DNA from: JBEKHT01 sp049511715
Lineage (GTDB): Bacteria; Chloroflexota; Anaerolineae; Anaerolineales; RBG-16-64-43
Assembly (NCBI GenBank): GCA_049511715.1
Contig: JBEKXU010000016.1
Location: 1 to 64,000, forward strand
DNA: 64,000 bases
Direction: 5' to 3'
Positions 25,682 through 33,948 of this stretch are shown piece by piece (position 1 is the stretch's first letter; each line of letters starts with the position of its first letter). Under the pieces are notes generated by a model. It saw only the letters and a list, made by a program, of their open reading frames with translations. It searched no databases and was not told the origin of the DNA. A program made the translations under genes and the position numbers.

Positions 25682-27109
25682 CTAGTCAGCGAGGTCGCCC
25701 GATACCGTCGGGCGCGAGGACTCCTGGGCGCCAAAGTCCGCCGGCGAACGGTGGATCACTGCAGGCTTAACATGCTGGGCCACCACGGGGACCGTCCCCT
25801 GGACGCAGAGTTGATCGAAGAGAAATCCGAATTGCTTTTCCCAGGCGTTGCGGATTGTCAGACGGCTCTCTTCGGGCAGGTCCCAGAGGCGCTGCTTGAA
25901 GGGGCCGATGGTCCTCTTGCGCGTCTTGTAGAGGAACTGTTCCTCCGTGTCCTTAGGCTTGCGCTCGTCCGCGCAGTTTTCCTTGGCCCAGGCATAGATC
26001 TCCGCGGAAAGCTCGGCCGGGAGGAGATCGAAAGCGATGTTCTGGAAATTGGTGGCCAGGTGCACCTCGCAGGCCTCGTGCTCGACGAAATTCCGAAAAG
26101 CACCTTCGGGCAGTGTGGAGGCGCCGTGCTGGACCGCTCCGGCCAGACCGAAGTCCTTGCGGGCCACCTGGGAGAGATGCTGCAGGGTCTTGAAATCCAC
26201 AGCGACCTGGGCGATGCTCCCGTCTGGCAGTACCACTCCGCCGTGGGAGGTCCCTGTTTGAATGCTGATCTTGCTGAGCCCATGCGCCTCGCTGAAGCGG
26301 CGGTCGAGTTCCACCCCAAACAACTCGAGAAAGGCCCGAAGTTCCTCCTCTGTGCTGTTTCGGCCGCCGACCTCCCCGATTTCTCCGCCGATCGAGATCT
26401 CGACCCCTTTGGGCTGTTTCTGACGAATAAAGGCGGAGAACTCGGCGCATAAACTGGCGTTGATCTTCTGTTGCTCCCGGATGGTCGATCGGGTCAGGTC
26501 CACAAGGGTTGAGGTGTCAATGTCAATGTTGAAAAAGCCAGCGGCGAGGGCCTCCAGGATCAGATCGCGGATGGCCCCGGTCTCCGACTCGGGCGCCGAG
26601 GCATACTTCTTGGCGGACACCTGAAAATGGTCCCCCTGGATGAAGACCGGGCCGCTCCATCCCTCGGCGAGCGCCGCCGCCAGGACCGAAGCAGCATACT
26701 CGGCCGGGCGCTGGGCCGTGTAGCCGATCTCCGAACGTGCAATCTCGAAGATGATGGCCCCGGCTTCACGGGATTTGGCGGCGCGGAAGACGGCCTGAGC
26801 GGCATCGAAAGCGAGCATGCGCAGATTCATGGCAGGAACGGAGAACGTGGGGGCAACCTCCCCGCGGCCACGGGCCATGTAAAGCGAGTTGATCGAGGCA
26901 GGAAGGATGCCCAGCGAAAGGGCAGCCTCCCAAATCAGCCAGCGGGCCTGCGCTTGCTCGGCTGGCGATCCCAGGGCGGAGAGGCTGGCCAATTCCCGGG
27001 CTCGGTCACGCACGACCCGGACGTCCTTCACGGTCAGGTGGCCGGCGTCGGTCAAGACGACATGGCCTTTCAAGTACCGGTCAATGATTTCTTGCTCGAG
27101 TCCACTCAT
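25682..27109 (-). CDS. Class II aldolase (fructose-bisphosphate/tagatose-type)
   Basis: 475 residues, clearly longer than usual class II FBP aldolases (about 280-360). Zinc-site and barrel motifs are visible: VFIQGDHFQVS, an IDIDTSTL strand, GGEIGEVGG, and QHGAST followed by VEHEACEVHLATNFQN. This should be a zinc-dependent TIM-barrel aldolase acting on a ketose phosphate. An extra C-terminal 90 residues with a long helix (KDTEEQFLYKTRKRTIGPFK) has no clear role. The ATG at 27109 follows GAGAGG; TATAAT is at 27177-27182. Substrate (FBP, tagatose-bisphosphate or other) is undecided. Confidence 0.8.
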   Translation of the reverse strand: MSGLEQEIIDRYLKGHVVLTDAGHLTVKDVRVVRDRARELASLSALGSPAEQAQARWLIWEAALSLGILPASINSLYMARGRGEVAPTFSVPAMNLRMLAFDAAQAVFRAAKSREAGAIIFEIARSEIGYTAQRPAEYAASVLAAALAEGWSGPVFIQGDHFQVSAKKYASAPESETGAIRDLILEALAAGFFNIDIDTSTLVDLTRSTIREQQKINASLCAEFSAFIRQKQPKGVEISIGGEIGEVGGRNSTEEELRAFLELFGVELDRRFSEAHGLSKISIQTGTSHGGVVLPDGSIAQVAVDFKTLQHLSQVARKDFGLAGAVQHGASTLPEGAFRNFVEHEACEVHLATNFQNIAFDLLPAELSAEIYAWAKENCADERKPKDTEEQFLYKTRKRTIGPFKQRLWDLPEESRLTIRNAWEKQFGFLFDQLCVQGTVPVVAQHVKPAVIHRSPADFGAQESSRPTVSGDLAD

Positions 27110-27176
27110 CTTGGCCTCTCACTAGAGCCCCGCGCCTGGGACTACCCAGGGCCTGCCGCGCGCAGGTACCTACATC

Positions 27177-27182
27177 ATTATA
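27177..27182 (-). promoter_or_regulatory. -10 box of the aldolase-Nudix unit
   Basis: Perfect TATAAT on the minus strand, about 68 bases before the ATG; the leader contains a CCTGGG/CCCAGG hairpin (27135-27150). The -35 is weak. Confidence 0.45.
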
Positions 27183-27370
27183 CCCTTGGGCCATTGGCTT
27201 CGATTGCAGGTTTGCCTCTGGATCTCTGGGCGGGGGGAAAAACCTTCTGCCATCCGCACAAGGTCACCGCTGTCCCGACTGGCCCGGACACCCTGGGAAA
27301 CTTCGCGCTGGCGAGCACAACCCGTGGGTAGCCAGCCCCGCCCGGAAGGGGGGCCGGGCGGCCTTGGCTT

Positions 27371-27961
27371 TCAGGCCGAGATCGGCTGTTGGCAGTTCGG
27401 ACATCGGTGAGCGGACGGGGGAAGGGCGAAGCCGCAGTGCGGACAGATCGTCGGCTGCGCCGAGCCCAGCGGTGCCCCGCAGGCGGGGCAGGCCGGCTCG
27501 CCTACGGGCGCGGCAATTCCACAGTATTCGCACTTGACTCGGCGGAGTTTCTCGGAGAGCGCCATGCCGGCTCCCGTCGCTCCCGCCGTGGCCTCGATCA
27601 CCGCCCACACTTGATCGTGAAGTTGCAAGGAGGAAATGTCCTGCGCGATGTCACTCAAGCGTCCGGCCAAGGCGAAGGGGTTGCTCAGGGCGGTGAGGGC
27701 GGTGAGCCCGAAGCTTGCGGCCAGGCCCACCCACTCTTGATTCCCAACCTGCACCAAGACCCCGTCTTCCGTTTTCTCCAGCAGGACCGAAAGAGCCGTT
27801 TGCCCGCCTGAATGTGGCTGATGGCGCGTAGCGATCTGGACAACCACTTTGTCGCCTTGCCCCAGCGCCTGGGCGCGCAAGTTTCCCTGATCGAAGTGAG
27901 AGATCAGGGCGTTGGCCATCAGGTTCGGGGTAACGTCTCCGTGATAGGCTCGGTTTTCCAT
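27371..27961 (-). CDS. Zinc-ribbon protein, uncharacterised
   Basis: 196 residues. The C-terminal 60 residues carry three CxxC-type knuckle pairs (CEYCG, CPACG, CPHCG, ending CPNC), i.e. one or two zinc ribbons. The N-terminal 130 residues form a mixed domain (VVVQIATRHQPHSGGQTALSV, then DGVLVQVGNQEWVG) with a moderately hydrophobic middle. I do not recognise the family. It lies 48 bases after the fmt stop on the same strand, although its leader contains an AT-rich TTTTAAAAAA stretch that could hold a separate start site. Confidence 0.7.
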   Translation of the reverse strand: MENRAYHGDVTPNLMANALISHFDQGNLRAQALGQGDKVVVQIATRHQPHSGGQTALSVLLEKTEDGVLVQVGNQEWVGLAASFGLTALTALSNPFALAGRLSDIAQDISSLQLHDQVWAVIEATAGATGAGMALSEKLRRVKCEYCGIAAPVGEPACPACGAPLGSAQPTICPHCGFALPPSAHRCPNCQQPISA

Positions 27962-28009
27962 GGGTCAGCCCTGTTTTTTAAAATGGTGCCTGACAGGCAT
28001 AGCCAAGCG

Positions 28010-28942
28010 CTATTCTAGTCTGGACCCCACGAAGCCCCGAGCTCCGCGGGTGAAGTCGCCTCCCCGCAGCACTCGCCGGCCGGGGAGCTGAACCTCCAAA
28101 AGCAGCAGGTCCCCCGCTCCCGTCCTGACCGCCGGTCCACTGGGAGTGTCAAGCACCCTCCCTGGCTCGGCCAGGGGAGTATCCGCCTGGGAGGCAATGG
28201 ACTTCGCCTTGATGACTCTCAGACGATGTTCGTCCCAGAGGCAGTGTGCCCCGGGCCAGGGATTCACGGCGCGGATTCTTCTCTCAAGGGCCGAGGCCGA
28301 ATCCTGAAAGTTCAGTTTTCCATCCTCCGGGCGGAGGAGCGGCGCGTAGGTGGCTTGGTCGGGGTCTTGTTCCGCAGATGCGAGTTCCCCGCGCAGATAT
28401 CGGGGGAGCTCACGGCGGACCAGGGCAGCAGCCAACTCCGCCAGGCGCTGACTCAAGCTGCCGGCGTCGTCATCGGGATGGATTTCAACGGTCTCCTGGG
28501 CCAGGATGGGCCCCGTATCCAGGCCGACATCCATCTTCATGAGGGTTACCCCGGTCAGCGGGTCGCCTGCCAGGATAGCCGCCGAAATGGGAGACGCCCC
28601 ACGGTAGCGAGGCAGCAAGGAGGCGTGAAGGTTCAAGCATCCGTAGCGTGGGAGGTTCAGCACCTCCCTGGGCAGGATCTGACCATAGGCGGCGACAACG
28701 ACGAGGTCAGGCTCTAGGGCCTTCAGCTGGGACAGGGGTTCCGCGCCCCTCAACCGAATCGGTTGCAACACTGGAATCCCCAGCTGAATCGCAAGCTCTT
28801 TGACGGGCGGCCTGGAGAGCGACCTCCCGCGGCCGGCGGGCCGGTCCGGGACGGTGACGACAGCTTGAACGTCGTAGTCGGCCCCCAGCGCACGTAGCGT
28901 CGGCAGCGCGAAGGCCGGGGAGCCCATGAAGAGGACATGCAT
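28010..28942 (-). CDS. fmt: Methionyl-tRNA formyltransferase
   Basis: Transfers the formyl group of 10-formyltetrahydrofolate to initiator Met-tRNA; 310 residues, normal length. The formyl-transferase core reads NLHASLLPRYRGASPI with the catalytic Asn/His, and MDVGLDTGPIL carries the conserved Asp. The C-terminal tRNA-binding domain begins about residue 205. The ATG at 28942 has no Shine-Dalgarno but sits 6 bases after TGCTAGAAT, so it is probably a leaderless mRNA. Peptide deformylase, its usual neighbour, is not adjacent here. Confidence 0.95.
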   Translation of the reverse strand: MHVLFMGSPAFALPTLRALGADYDVQAVVTVPDRPAGRGRSLSRPPVKELAIQLGIPVLQPIRLRGAEPLSQLKALEPDLVVVAAYGQILPREVLNLPRYGCLNLHASLLPRYRGASPISAAILAGDPLTGVTLMKMDVGLDTGPILAQETVEIHPDDDAGSLSQRLAELAAALVRRELPRYLRGELASAEQDPDQATYAPLLRPEDGKLNFQDSASALERRIRAVNPWPGAHCLWDEHRLRVIKAKSIASQADTPLAEPGRVLDTPSGPAVRTGAGDLLLLEVQLPGRRVLRGGDFTRGARGFVGSRLE

Positions 28943-28948
28943 AGATGA

Positions 28949-28957
28949 ATTCTAGCA
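28949..28957 (-). promoter_or_regulatory. Extended -10 box of leaderless fmt
   Basis: TGCTAGAAT on the minus strand, 6 bases before the fmt ATG; identical to the box before the 13274 gene. Confidence 0.5.
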
Positions 28958-28993
28958 CTCGCAACCTGCCAGGGGGATCGGGGTTATCATGGG

Positions 28994-29030
28994 AAACCCG
29001 GAAGCGGACTTTCCGGGTTTGTAACGTTAC
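28994..29030. promoter_or_regulatory. Hairpin plus palindrome in the fmt / DUF4870 divergent region
   Basis: AAACCCGGAA and TTCCGGGTTT form a 10-bp stem with a 7-base loop (28994-29020), immediately followed by the palindrome GTAACGTTAC (29021-29030). Lying between divergent genes, it could be an operator pair or a leader hairpin of the DUF4870 gene. Confidence 0.4.
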
Positions 29031-29083
29031 GGGGTTGTGGGAGGAAACAACGCAGAATTCGGTTCCGCCAGAGGAGGATTGAA

Positions 29084-29413
29084 ATGTCCGTGCAACCCGG
29101 AATGGAAGTGACCAGTGACGACAAACTGTGGGCCGCTCTAGCGTATATCTTCACGCCGATCGTTCCCATCATTATCCTGCTGATGGAGGAAAAGAAGAAC
29201 AGGCCCTTCATTCGTGCTCACAATGGTCAGGCTCTCGCATGGGGCGTCGTGTTCTACATCGTCGTAGTGATCACCAGTTTCTTCTTGGTGGGCCTCTGCA
29301 TTTGGCCGCTGGGGCTGATCCTGGAGCTCTACTGGACCTATCGCGCCTATCAGGGCAACCTGATCAACATCCCAGTAATCACGAACTTCGTCAAAAACCA
29401 GGGATGGGCGTAG
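29084..29413 (+). CDS. Small DUF4870-type membrane protein
   Basis: 109 residues with three hydrophobic helices. The pattern DDKLWAALAYIFTPIVPIIILLMEEKKNRPFIRAHNGQ-ALAWG followed by two helices matches the DUF4870 family, small membrane proteins of unknown role. The start follows AGAGGAGG. It is monocistronic: a GC-rich hairpin follows at 29450-29473. Confidence 0.8.
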   Translation: MSVQPGMEVTSDDKLWAALAYIFTPIVPIIILLMEEKKNRPFIRAHNGQALAWGVVFYIVVVITSFFLVGLCIWPLGLILELYWTYRAYQGNLINIPVITNFVKNQGWA

Positions 29414-29449
29414 GTCGGATTCTGGCCGTACCTTCCAGGTTGGTGAAAG

Positions 29450-29473
29450 CAGGGCCCGCGCATGCGGGCCCTG
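29450..29473 (+). terminator. Terminator hairpin after the DUF4870 gene
   Basis: Perfect 10-bp stem CAGGGCCCGC/GCGGGCCCTG with loop GCAT, followed by TAGTTTG, a weak T-tract. Confidence 0.6.
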
Positions 29474-29477
29474 TAGT

Positions 29478-29506
29478 TTGCAGGTGCCCTTTCGGGTCGC
29501 TATACT
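29478..29506 (+). promoter_or_regulatory. Putative promoter upstream of recJ
   Basis: TTGCAG and TATACT separated by 17 bases. It would start transcription near 29513, over 400 bases ahead of the recJ start codon. Confidence 0.4.
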
Positions 29507-29930
29507 CGTCGAGGGGGATTGCGGGGGGCCAGCAGGCGGGCCCCCTTATGTGGGGCGGGCTCTGACGGTGCTGGGGCATCCTGCCATTTGGGCAACGGGA
29601 GGGTTGCGGGGCTTCGGGGCCATGCCCTGCAAGGACCAGCTTTTCTGAACGGGGGCATGGGGCGAAGGGGAGGGCTCCCTAGGCTCTGCAAGGGGCAGAT
29701 CCCCGGTGCCCGGCGTGTGATGATCCAGTTCTCGGGCCTGCCGGTGGATGTGGATTTCGAATTCATCGCTCTGAGGCTCGTTCGGCCTTTTGCAGGCCGG
29801 GGCCTGCCCAGGCATCCGGGGCGGGGGCACGGGTTGGATCTCGATCGGAGAGAGGGTTCTCAATGGCAGCTCAAGGGCCGCAGGTAGAAGTCAGCCGGCG
29901 CCAATTCGCGTCGGGTTGTGGAGGCCCGAG

Positions 29931-31691
29931 GTGCTGAGGCGAAAGCGATGGGAGATTCAGGCGTCGGTGCCGGCGACGGGTGCCTTGGGACCGCCTCTCT
30001 TTCCCCCGGAACTGGCCCAGATTCTGAGGAATAGAGGGGTAACGACTTCCGAGGAGGCTGATCGTTTTTTGCGAATGGAGCCGCCGGCCCAATGCGACCC
30101 GTTGCGGCTCACGGGTGTCCGGGCTGCCGTAGACCGGATCCTCCGTTCGCTGAAATTGGGGGAAAAGATCGCCATTTACGGGGACTACGACACCGACGGA
30201 GTGACAGCGACCGCTCTTCTGGTTTGCTACCTCCGGAGTCGCGGCGCCGTCGCCTTTCCCTACATCCCGAGCCGCTTGGATGAGGGGTACGGCCTGAACC
30301 CCGGGGCGCTCAGGATGTTGAAGCAAGAAGAGTACGGACTGGTGATCACGGTGGACTGCGGTATTCGCTCGCTCGAGGAAGCACAACAGGCTCGCCAGAT
30401 GGGCCTGGATCTAGTCATTACGGATCACCATGAACCCCTGGCGGAGCTACCGGACGCGCTGGCCGTTATTGACCCCAAGATCCCGGGTGATTCTTACCCG
30501 GACAAGGGTTTGGCTGGCGCGGGGGTCGCCTACAAGTTGGCGCAGGCGGTCGAGGCGCACCTGGTGCAAGGGCAAACCAACGCAGGGGCCAACCTTGAGG
30601 AATACCTAGAACTGGTTGCGGTCGGGACCGTTGCCGACCTCGCCCCGCTGGTGGAAGAGAATCGGTTCCTTGTGGGGAGCGGCTTGGCCGGGCTGAACGC
30701 AGCGAGCGGTCCCCGAAACCTTGGCCTCAGGAAGCTGATGGAAGACGCCTCGCTGCGGCCCGGGCAGGTCACAGCAGGGTCCATCGGCTTTGTGCTCGGT
30801 CCCCGGTTGAATTCCGCCGGGCGCGTCGAGCATGCCATGTCCTCCTACGACCTGCTGGTGACCGAGTCTCCCGAAGTCGCGACCGAGCTGGCGGCCCGCC
30901 TGTCCGCGTGGAACCGCCAGAGACAGCAGATCACACGGACAGTGACCTCCCGCGCGCGCGACCAGGTCCTCTCCCTGCGCGAGGGCGAAACGGGGGGCGG
31001 GCTCCCCTTCTTTGTTTTCGCCTCCGATCCGTCCTACCACCCCGGAGTCATCGGCTTGGCGGCCTCCCGGCTGAGCGAAGAATTCTATCGGCCGGTTGCG
31101 GTGGTGGCGGTTGACCTGCAGAGCGGGTTAGCCAGAGGTTCGGCACGAAGCATCCCAGAGTTTGAGCTGATCCGGGCCTTTGACCAATGCAAGGAGTTGC
31201 TTCTTCAGCATGGGGGCCACGCTGCGGCCGCCGGTTTCACCGCACGCGTGGAAGCCCTTCCGGCTTTGCAGGCCCGCTTGGAGGCGCTGGCCCGTGCAGA
31301 GCTTGCCCCCCGGGCGCTGGAACCGCGGCTGAAGGCAGACGTTGTTGTCCATCTGCCCAAACTCCAGGAACTGGCAAGTTGGCTAAAACGGTTGGAGCCT
31401 TGCGGTCAGGGAAACCCGCAACCGGTATTCGTGACCCCCAGGGTACAGGTTGTCTCCAAGAGGGCGGTGGGCGGCAACGGCAGTCACTTGATGCTTCGAC
31501 TTGGAGAGGGAAACGCCACGCTCGATGCTATTGCCTTCGGCCGGGGGCCGGATGTCAGCCGGCTGCCTGACGAGGTCGCCGTCGCGTTCCGGCTGGAAGA
31601 AGACGAATTTGCTGGAGTGCGGCGCCTGCGTTTGAACGTGCTCGATCTAGGTGAGCCCGACCCGGGTGAACTCCTGCCGGCGGCCGGGTAG
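29931..31691 (+). CDS. recJ: Single-stranded-DNA-specific exonuclease RecJ
   Basis: 5'-3' single-strand exonuclease used in recombination and mismatch repair; 586 residues from the chosen start. The DHH phosphoesterase motifs are present: YGDYDTDGVTAT (motif I), TVDCG, ITDHHEPL (the DHH motif) and a DHHA1 domain with GGHAAAAGFT. The frame runs upstream to 29790, but a GTG at 29931 follows a good GGAGG and yields the family-typical RRKRWEI start. The stop is 6 bases from the convergent glycosyltransferase. Confidence 0.92.
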   Translation: MLRRKRWEIQASVPATGALGPPLFPPELAQILRNRGVTTSEEADRFLRMEPPAQCDPLRLTGVRAAVDRILRSLKLGEKIAIYGDYDTDGVTATALLVCYLRSRGAVAFPYIPSRLDEGYGLNPGALRMLKQEEYGLVITVDCGIRSLEEAQQARQMGLDLVITDHHEPLAELPDALAVIDPKIPGDSYPDKGLAGAGVAYKLAQAVEAHLVQGQTNAGANLEEYLELVAVGTVADLAPLVEENRFLVGSGLAGLNAASGPRNLGLRKLMEDASLRPGQVTAGSIGFVLGPRLNSAGRVEHAMSSYDLLVTESPEVATELAARLSAWNRQRQQITRTVTSRARDQVLSLREGETGGGLPFFVFASDPSYHPGVIGLAASRLSEEFYRPVAVVAVDLQSGLARGSARSIPEFELIRAFDQCKELLLQHGGHAAAAGFTARVEALPALQARLEALARAELAPRALEPRLKADVVVHLPKLQELASWLKRLEPCGQGNPQPVFVTPRVQVVSKRAVGGNGSHLMLRLGEGNATLDAIAFGRGPDVSRLPDEVAVAFRLEEDEFAGVRRLRLNVLDLGEPDPGELLPAAG

Positions 31692-31697
31692 GGTGCC

Positions 31698-32381
31698 TTA
31701 TTCCACGATCCGATATTTGACCAGGGCCCATACGGCTGCCACGGCATCGCGCATGCGGATCTTTTTCCCCTCGCTGTATTCCCGCGGGTTGAAGGAGATG
31801 GGAACCTCGAAAAGGCGGGCCCCTCGCTTGAGCAGCTTGGCCGTGATTTCGGGCTCGAAATCGAAGCGGTTCGCGCGCAGGTGGATGGGCCGAACGACAC
31901 TTGCCCGAAAAGCCTTATATCCTGTCTCCATGTCCGAGAGGATGCTGTTGTAGAGCAAGTTCGTGGCGAGAGTCAGCAGCCGGTTGGCGAGCAAGTGCCA
32001 GAACATGGTTACGCGGCGAGGTGCTCCCAGGAAGCGGGAACCGTAAACGGCGTCGGCGATGCCGTCCTCGATCGGTTGCAGCAGGTTGGGGTAGTCCTTG
32101 GGGTTGTATTCGAGGTCTGCGTCCTGGATCAGGATGTACTCGCCCGTCGCGGCCTGGATCCCCGCGCGCACCGCGGCTCCTTTTCCCTGGTTCTTGGGCT
32201 GATAGAAGGCGCGAATGAGGCCTCGGGCTTGGAGCTCAGCGACCACCTCGCGGGTTCCGTCCGTGGAACCGTCATCCACGACGATGATCTCCGTAGCCAG
32301 CCTGGTGGCGCGGACACGGCGCACAATCTCGGCTAGCGTGGCTTTCTCGTTGAAAACGGGGATGATTACGCTGAGTGACAT
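31698..32381 (-). CDS. Family 2 glycosyltransferase (DPM1/polyprenyl-phosphate type)
   Basis: 227-residue GT-A enzyme. The nucleotide-sugar site shows SVIIPVFNE at the N terminus, VVDDGSTDG, and DADLEYNP (the DxD metal motif). A soluble, single-domain GT2 without membrane helices resembles dolichol/polyprenyl-phosphate mannosyltransferases, which charge a lipid carrier for wall or glycan assembly. The ATG at 32381 has no Shine-Dalgarno and lies 7 bases after TATACT, which has a TTGTCC -35 at 17 bases, so the mRNA is probably leaderless. Confidence 0.85.
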   Translation of the reverse strand: MSLSVIIPVFNEKATLAEIVRRVRATRLATEIIVVDDGSTDGTREVVAELQARGLIRAFYQPKNQGKGAAVRAGIQAATGEYILIQDADLEYNPKDYPNLLQPIEDGIADAVYGSRFLGAPRRVTMFWHLLANRLLTLATNLLYNSILSDMETGYKAFRASVVRPIHLRANRFDFEPEITAKLLKRGARLFEVPISFNPREYSEGKKIRMRDAVAAVWALVKYRIVE

Positions 32382-32388
32382 GAAGAGA

Positions 32389-32435
32389 AGTATACCCGCC
32401 CGACGACCCCCGGACAATTGTCCCCATGCTATAAT
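32389..32435. promoter_or_regulatory. Divergent promoters sharing a palindrome
   Basis: Minus strand: TTGTCC, 17 bases, TATACT (32394-32389), for the glycosyltransferase. Plus strand: TGCTATAAT (32427-32435), for the AAA ATPase. The perfect 12-bp palindrome GGACAATTGTCC (32412-32423) contains the minus -35 and sits next to the plus -10, so a single regulator could control both. Confidence 0.55.
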
Positions 32436-32481
32436 CAAACCGACCCCAGTGGATTTTCGTAACGCCGCCTCGAGGTGAGCG

Positions 32482-33825
32482 TTGACCGGTCTTCCCTATT
32501 CTGCAACCCGCGGGCAAGACGCGACTATTATGGCAGGTCGGTTCGTTCCGCCTCCGATTACGCGAGTCGAGGACACCGGTCTCTCGCCGCTGTGGCTGCA
32601 GGATCTGGCACTCAAGGTCCTCTACTTTCAAGGCTATCTCACCGGAATCCGCATTGCCGAACTGATGACTCTGCCCTTCACCGGCATTGTGGATCTGGTC
32701 CTCGAGGCGCTGAAGCGGGACAAGCTGATCGAGGTCAAGGCCCAAGTAGGCATTGGGGAAGGGGCCTACCAGTATGCCATTACTGGGCAGGGCATGGTGC
32801 GGGCACGCGAGGCGCTCGAGCGCAGCCAGTATGCCGGGCCCGCCCCGGTCCCCCTTTCCGAATACAACGCGGCCATCCGCAAGCAGGCCCGCGGCCGGCT
32901 TGTTGTCAATCCGCGGGTCATGAGGCAAGCTCTCTCGGGGCTTGTGCTTTCGGAACGAACGGTATCGCGAATTGGGCCCGCAGTGAACTCGGGGATGTCG
33001 ATTTTCCTTTATGGCCCGCCGGGCGACGGCAAAACGACCATTGCCCGTGCCATCGGGGAAATGATCCTGCGCGAGGACATGTATATTCCTTATGCGCTGG
33101 ATCTTGAGGGCCATGTCGTCAAGTTGTATGACTCGGTGAATCATCAGCTTGCGCCCGAGGAGGATGTCCTGGCGGGAGCAGGGGCTCCGGCGGCGCGTGT
33201 CAATGTGCGCCGCGATCCGCGCTGGGTGAAGATCCGCCGGCCGTTCATCATGGTCGGGGGCGAGCTGACTCTGGCCGGTTTGGATCTGGTCTTCAACGAC
33301 GTGCAGAAGTTTTATGAAGCACCATTTCAAGTGAAGGCGAACGGCGGAATCCTGTTGATCGACGACTTTGGACGGCAACAGGTCCGGCCGCGGGACCTGC
33401 TCAACCGCTGGATCCTTCCGTTGGAGAGCCGCATCGACTACCTGACCCTGCATACGGGGCAAAAGGTTGAGGTTCCATTCGATGTCCTCGTAGTCTTTTC
33501 GACGAACCTACCGCCCAAGGACTTGGTGGACGAGGCGTTCTTGCGTAGACTCCGCCACAAGATTCCGATCGGAGACCCCTCCTTCGAGGAGTTTCGCGAG
33601 ATCTTTCGGAGGGTGGCGACCCAGAAGGGGGTCGCGTATTCGGAGGAGGAGCTGGCCTTCTTGCTGCAGGAGTATTACATCAAGCCCAACCGAAAGTTGC
33701 GAGCTTCCCATCCCAGAGACTTGTGCGATCAGATCGTGGACATCGCTCGCTACATGGGTGTGGAACCGGCGATGACCCGAGATTTGATGGAGCGGTCGGC
33801 TCAGTCATTCTTTGTAGACATCTGA
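32482..33825 (+). CDS. AAA ATPase with N-terminal winged-helix-like domain
   Basis: 447 residues. The N-terminal ~100 residues (LSPLWLQDLALKVLYFQGYL and following) look like a winged-helix module. The ATPase has Walker A GPPGDGKTT (178-186), Walker B GGILLIDDFG (about 287-296), then an N/sensor-type FSTNLPPKDLVDEAFLRRLRHKI, and a helical lid. The combination resembles MoxR/GvpN-like AAA proteins of unknown role; the target is unknown. TTG at 32482 follows CGAGGTGAG; the ATG at 32530 lacks a ribosome binding site. Confidence 0.75.
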   Translation: MTGLPYSATRGQDATIMAGRFVPPPITRVEDTGLSPLWLQDLALKVLYFQGYLTGIRIAELMTLPFTGIVDLVLEALKRDKLIEVKAQVGIGEGAYQYAITGQGMVRAREALERSQYAGPAPVPLSEYNAAIRKQARGRLVVNPRVMRQALSGLVLSERTVSRIGPAVNSGMSIFLYGPPGDGKTTIARAIGEMILREDMYIPYALDLEGHVVKLYDSVNHQLAPEEDVLAGAGAPAARVNVRRDPRWVKIRRPFIMVGGELTLAGLDLVFNDVQKFYEAPFQVKANGGILLIDDFGRQQVRPRDLLNRWILPLESRIDYLTLHTGQKVEVPFDVLVVFSTNLPPKDLVDEAFLRRLRHKIPIGDPSFEEFREIFRRVATQKGVAYSEEELAFLLQEYYIKPNRKLRASHPRDLCDQIVDIARYMGVEPAMTRDLMERSAQSFFVDI

Positions 33826-33865
33826 GGGAGGCCAGAGCCGGCGGACTCCGTTGATGCCGAGAGGG

Positions 33866-33900
33866 ATGCAAGTGGCAGGCCTCGCGCCTGCCACTTGCAT
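33866..33900 (+). terminator. 15-bp perfect stem-loop after the AAA gene
   Basis: ATGCAAGTGGCAGGC pairs exactly with its complement around CTCGC. No T-run follows. It lies 40 bases after the ATPase stop and 48 before the phosphodiesterase start. It may act as a terminator or an mRNA 3' end stabiliser. Confidence 0.6.
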
Positions 33901-33948
33901 AAGTGGTGGGGGAAGGGGGGCGTTGCCGCGGGAGAGAAATGGAAGCGA

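Larger units (their letters stand above)
29414..29930. other. Non-coding region upstream of recJ with its own promoter
   Basis: 517 bases. After the DUF4870 hairpin lies a promoter-like pair (29478-29506), then about 400 GC-rich bases with local hairpins such as GGGGGCC/GGCCCCC at 29524-29545. No convincing protein gene is seen. It may be a long recJ leader or a structured RNA. Hallmark motifs of SRP RNA, RNase P RNA and tmRNA were not found. Confidence 0.4.

Noticed and set aside
27974..28000. GGTGCCTGACAGGCA sequence near the fmt 3' end
   Set aside because: Resembles a small intergenic repeat motif, but only one imperfect copy is seen here, so no repeat family can be claimed.
29513..29930. 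SRP RNA, RNase P RNA or tmRNA candidate upstream of recJ
   Set aside because: None of their hallmark sequences (GGAAGNAGC-type SRP loop, GGAAAGTCC core of RNase P, tRNA-like ends) could be seen; kept only as an unexplained region.
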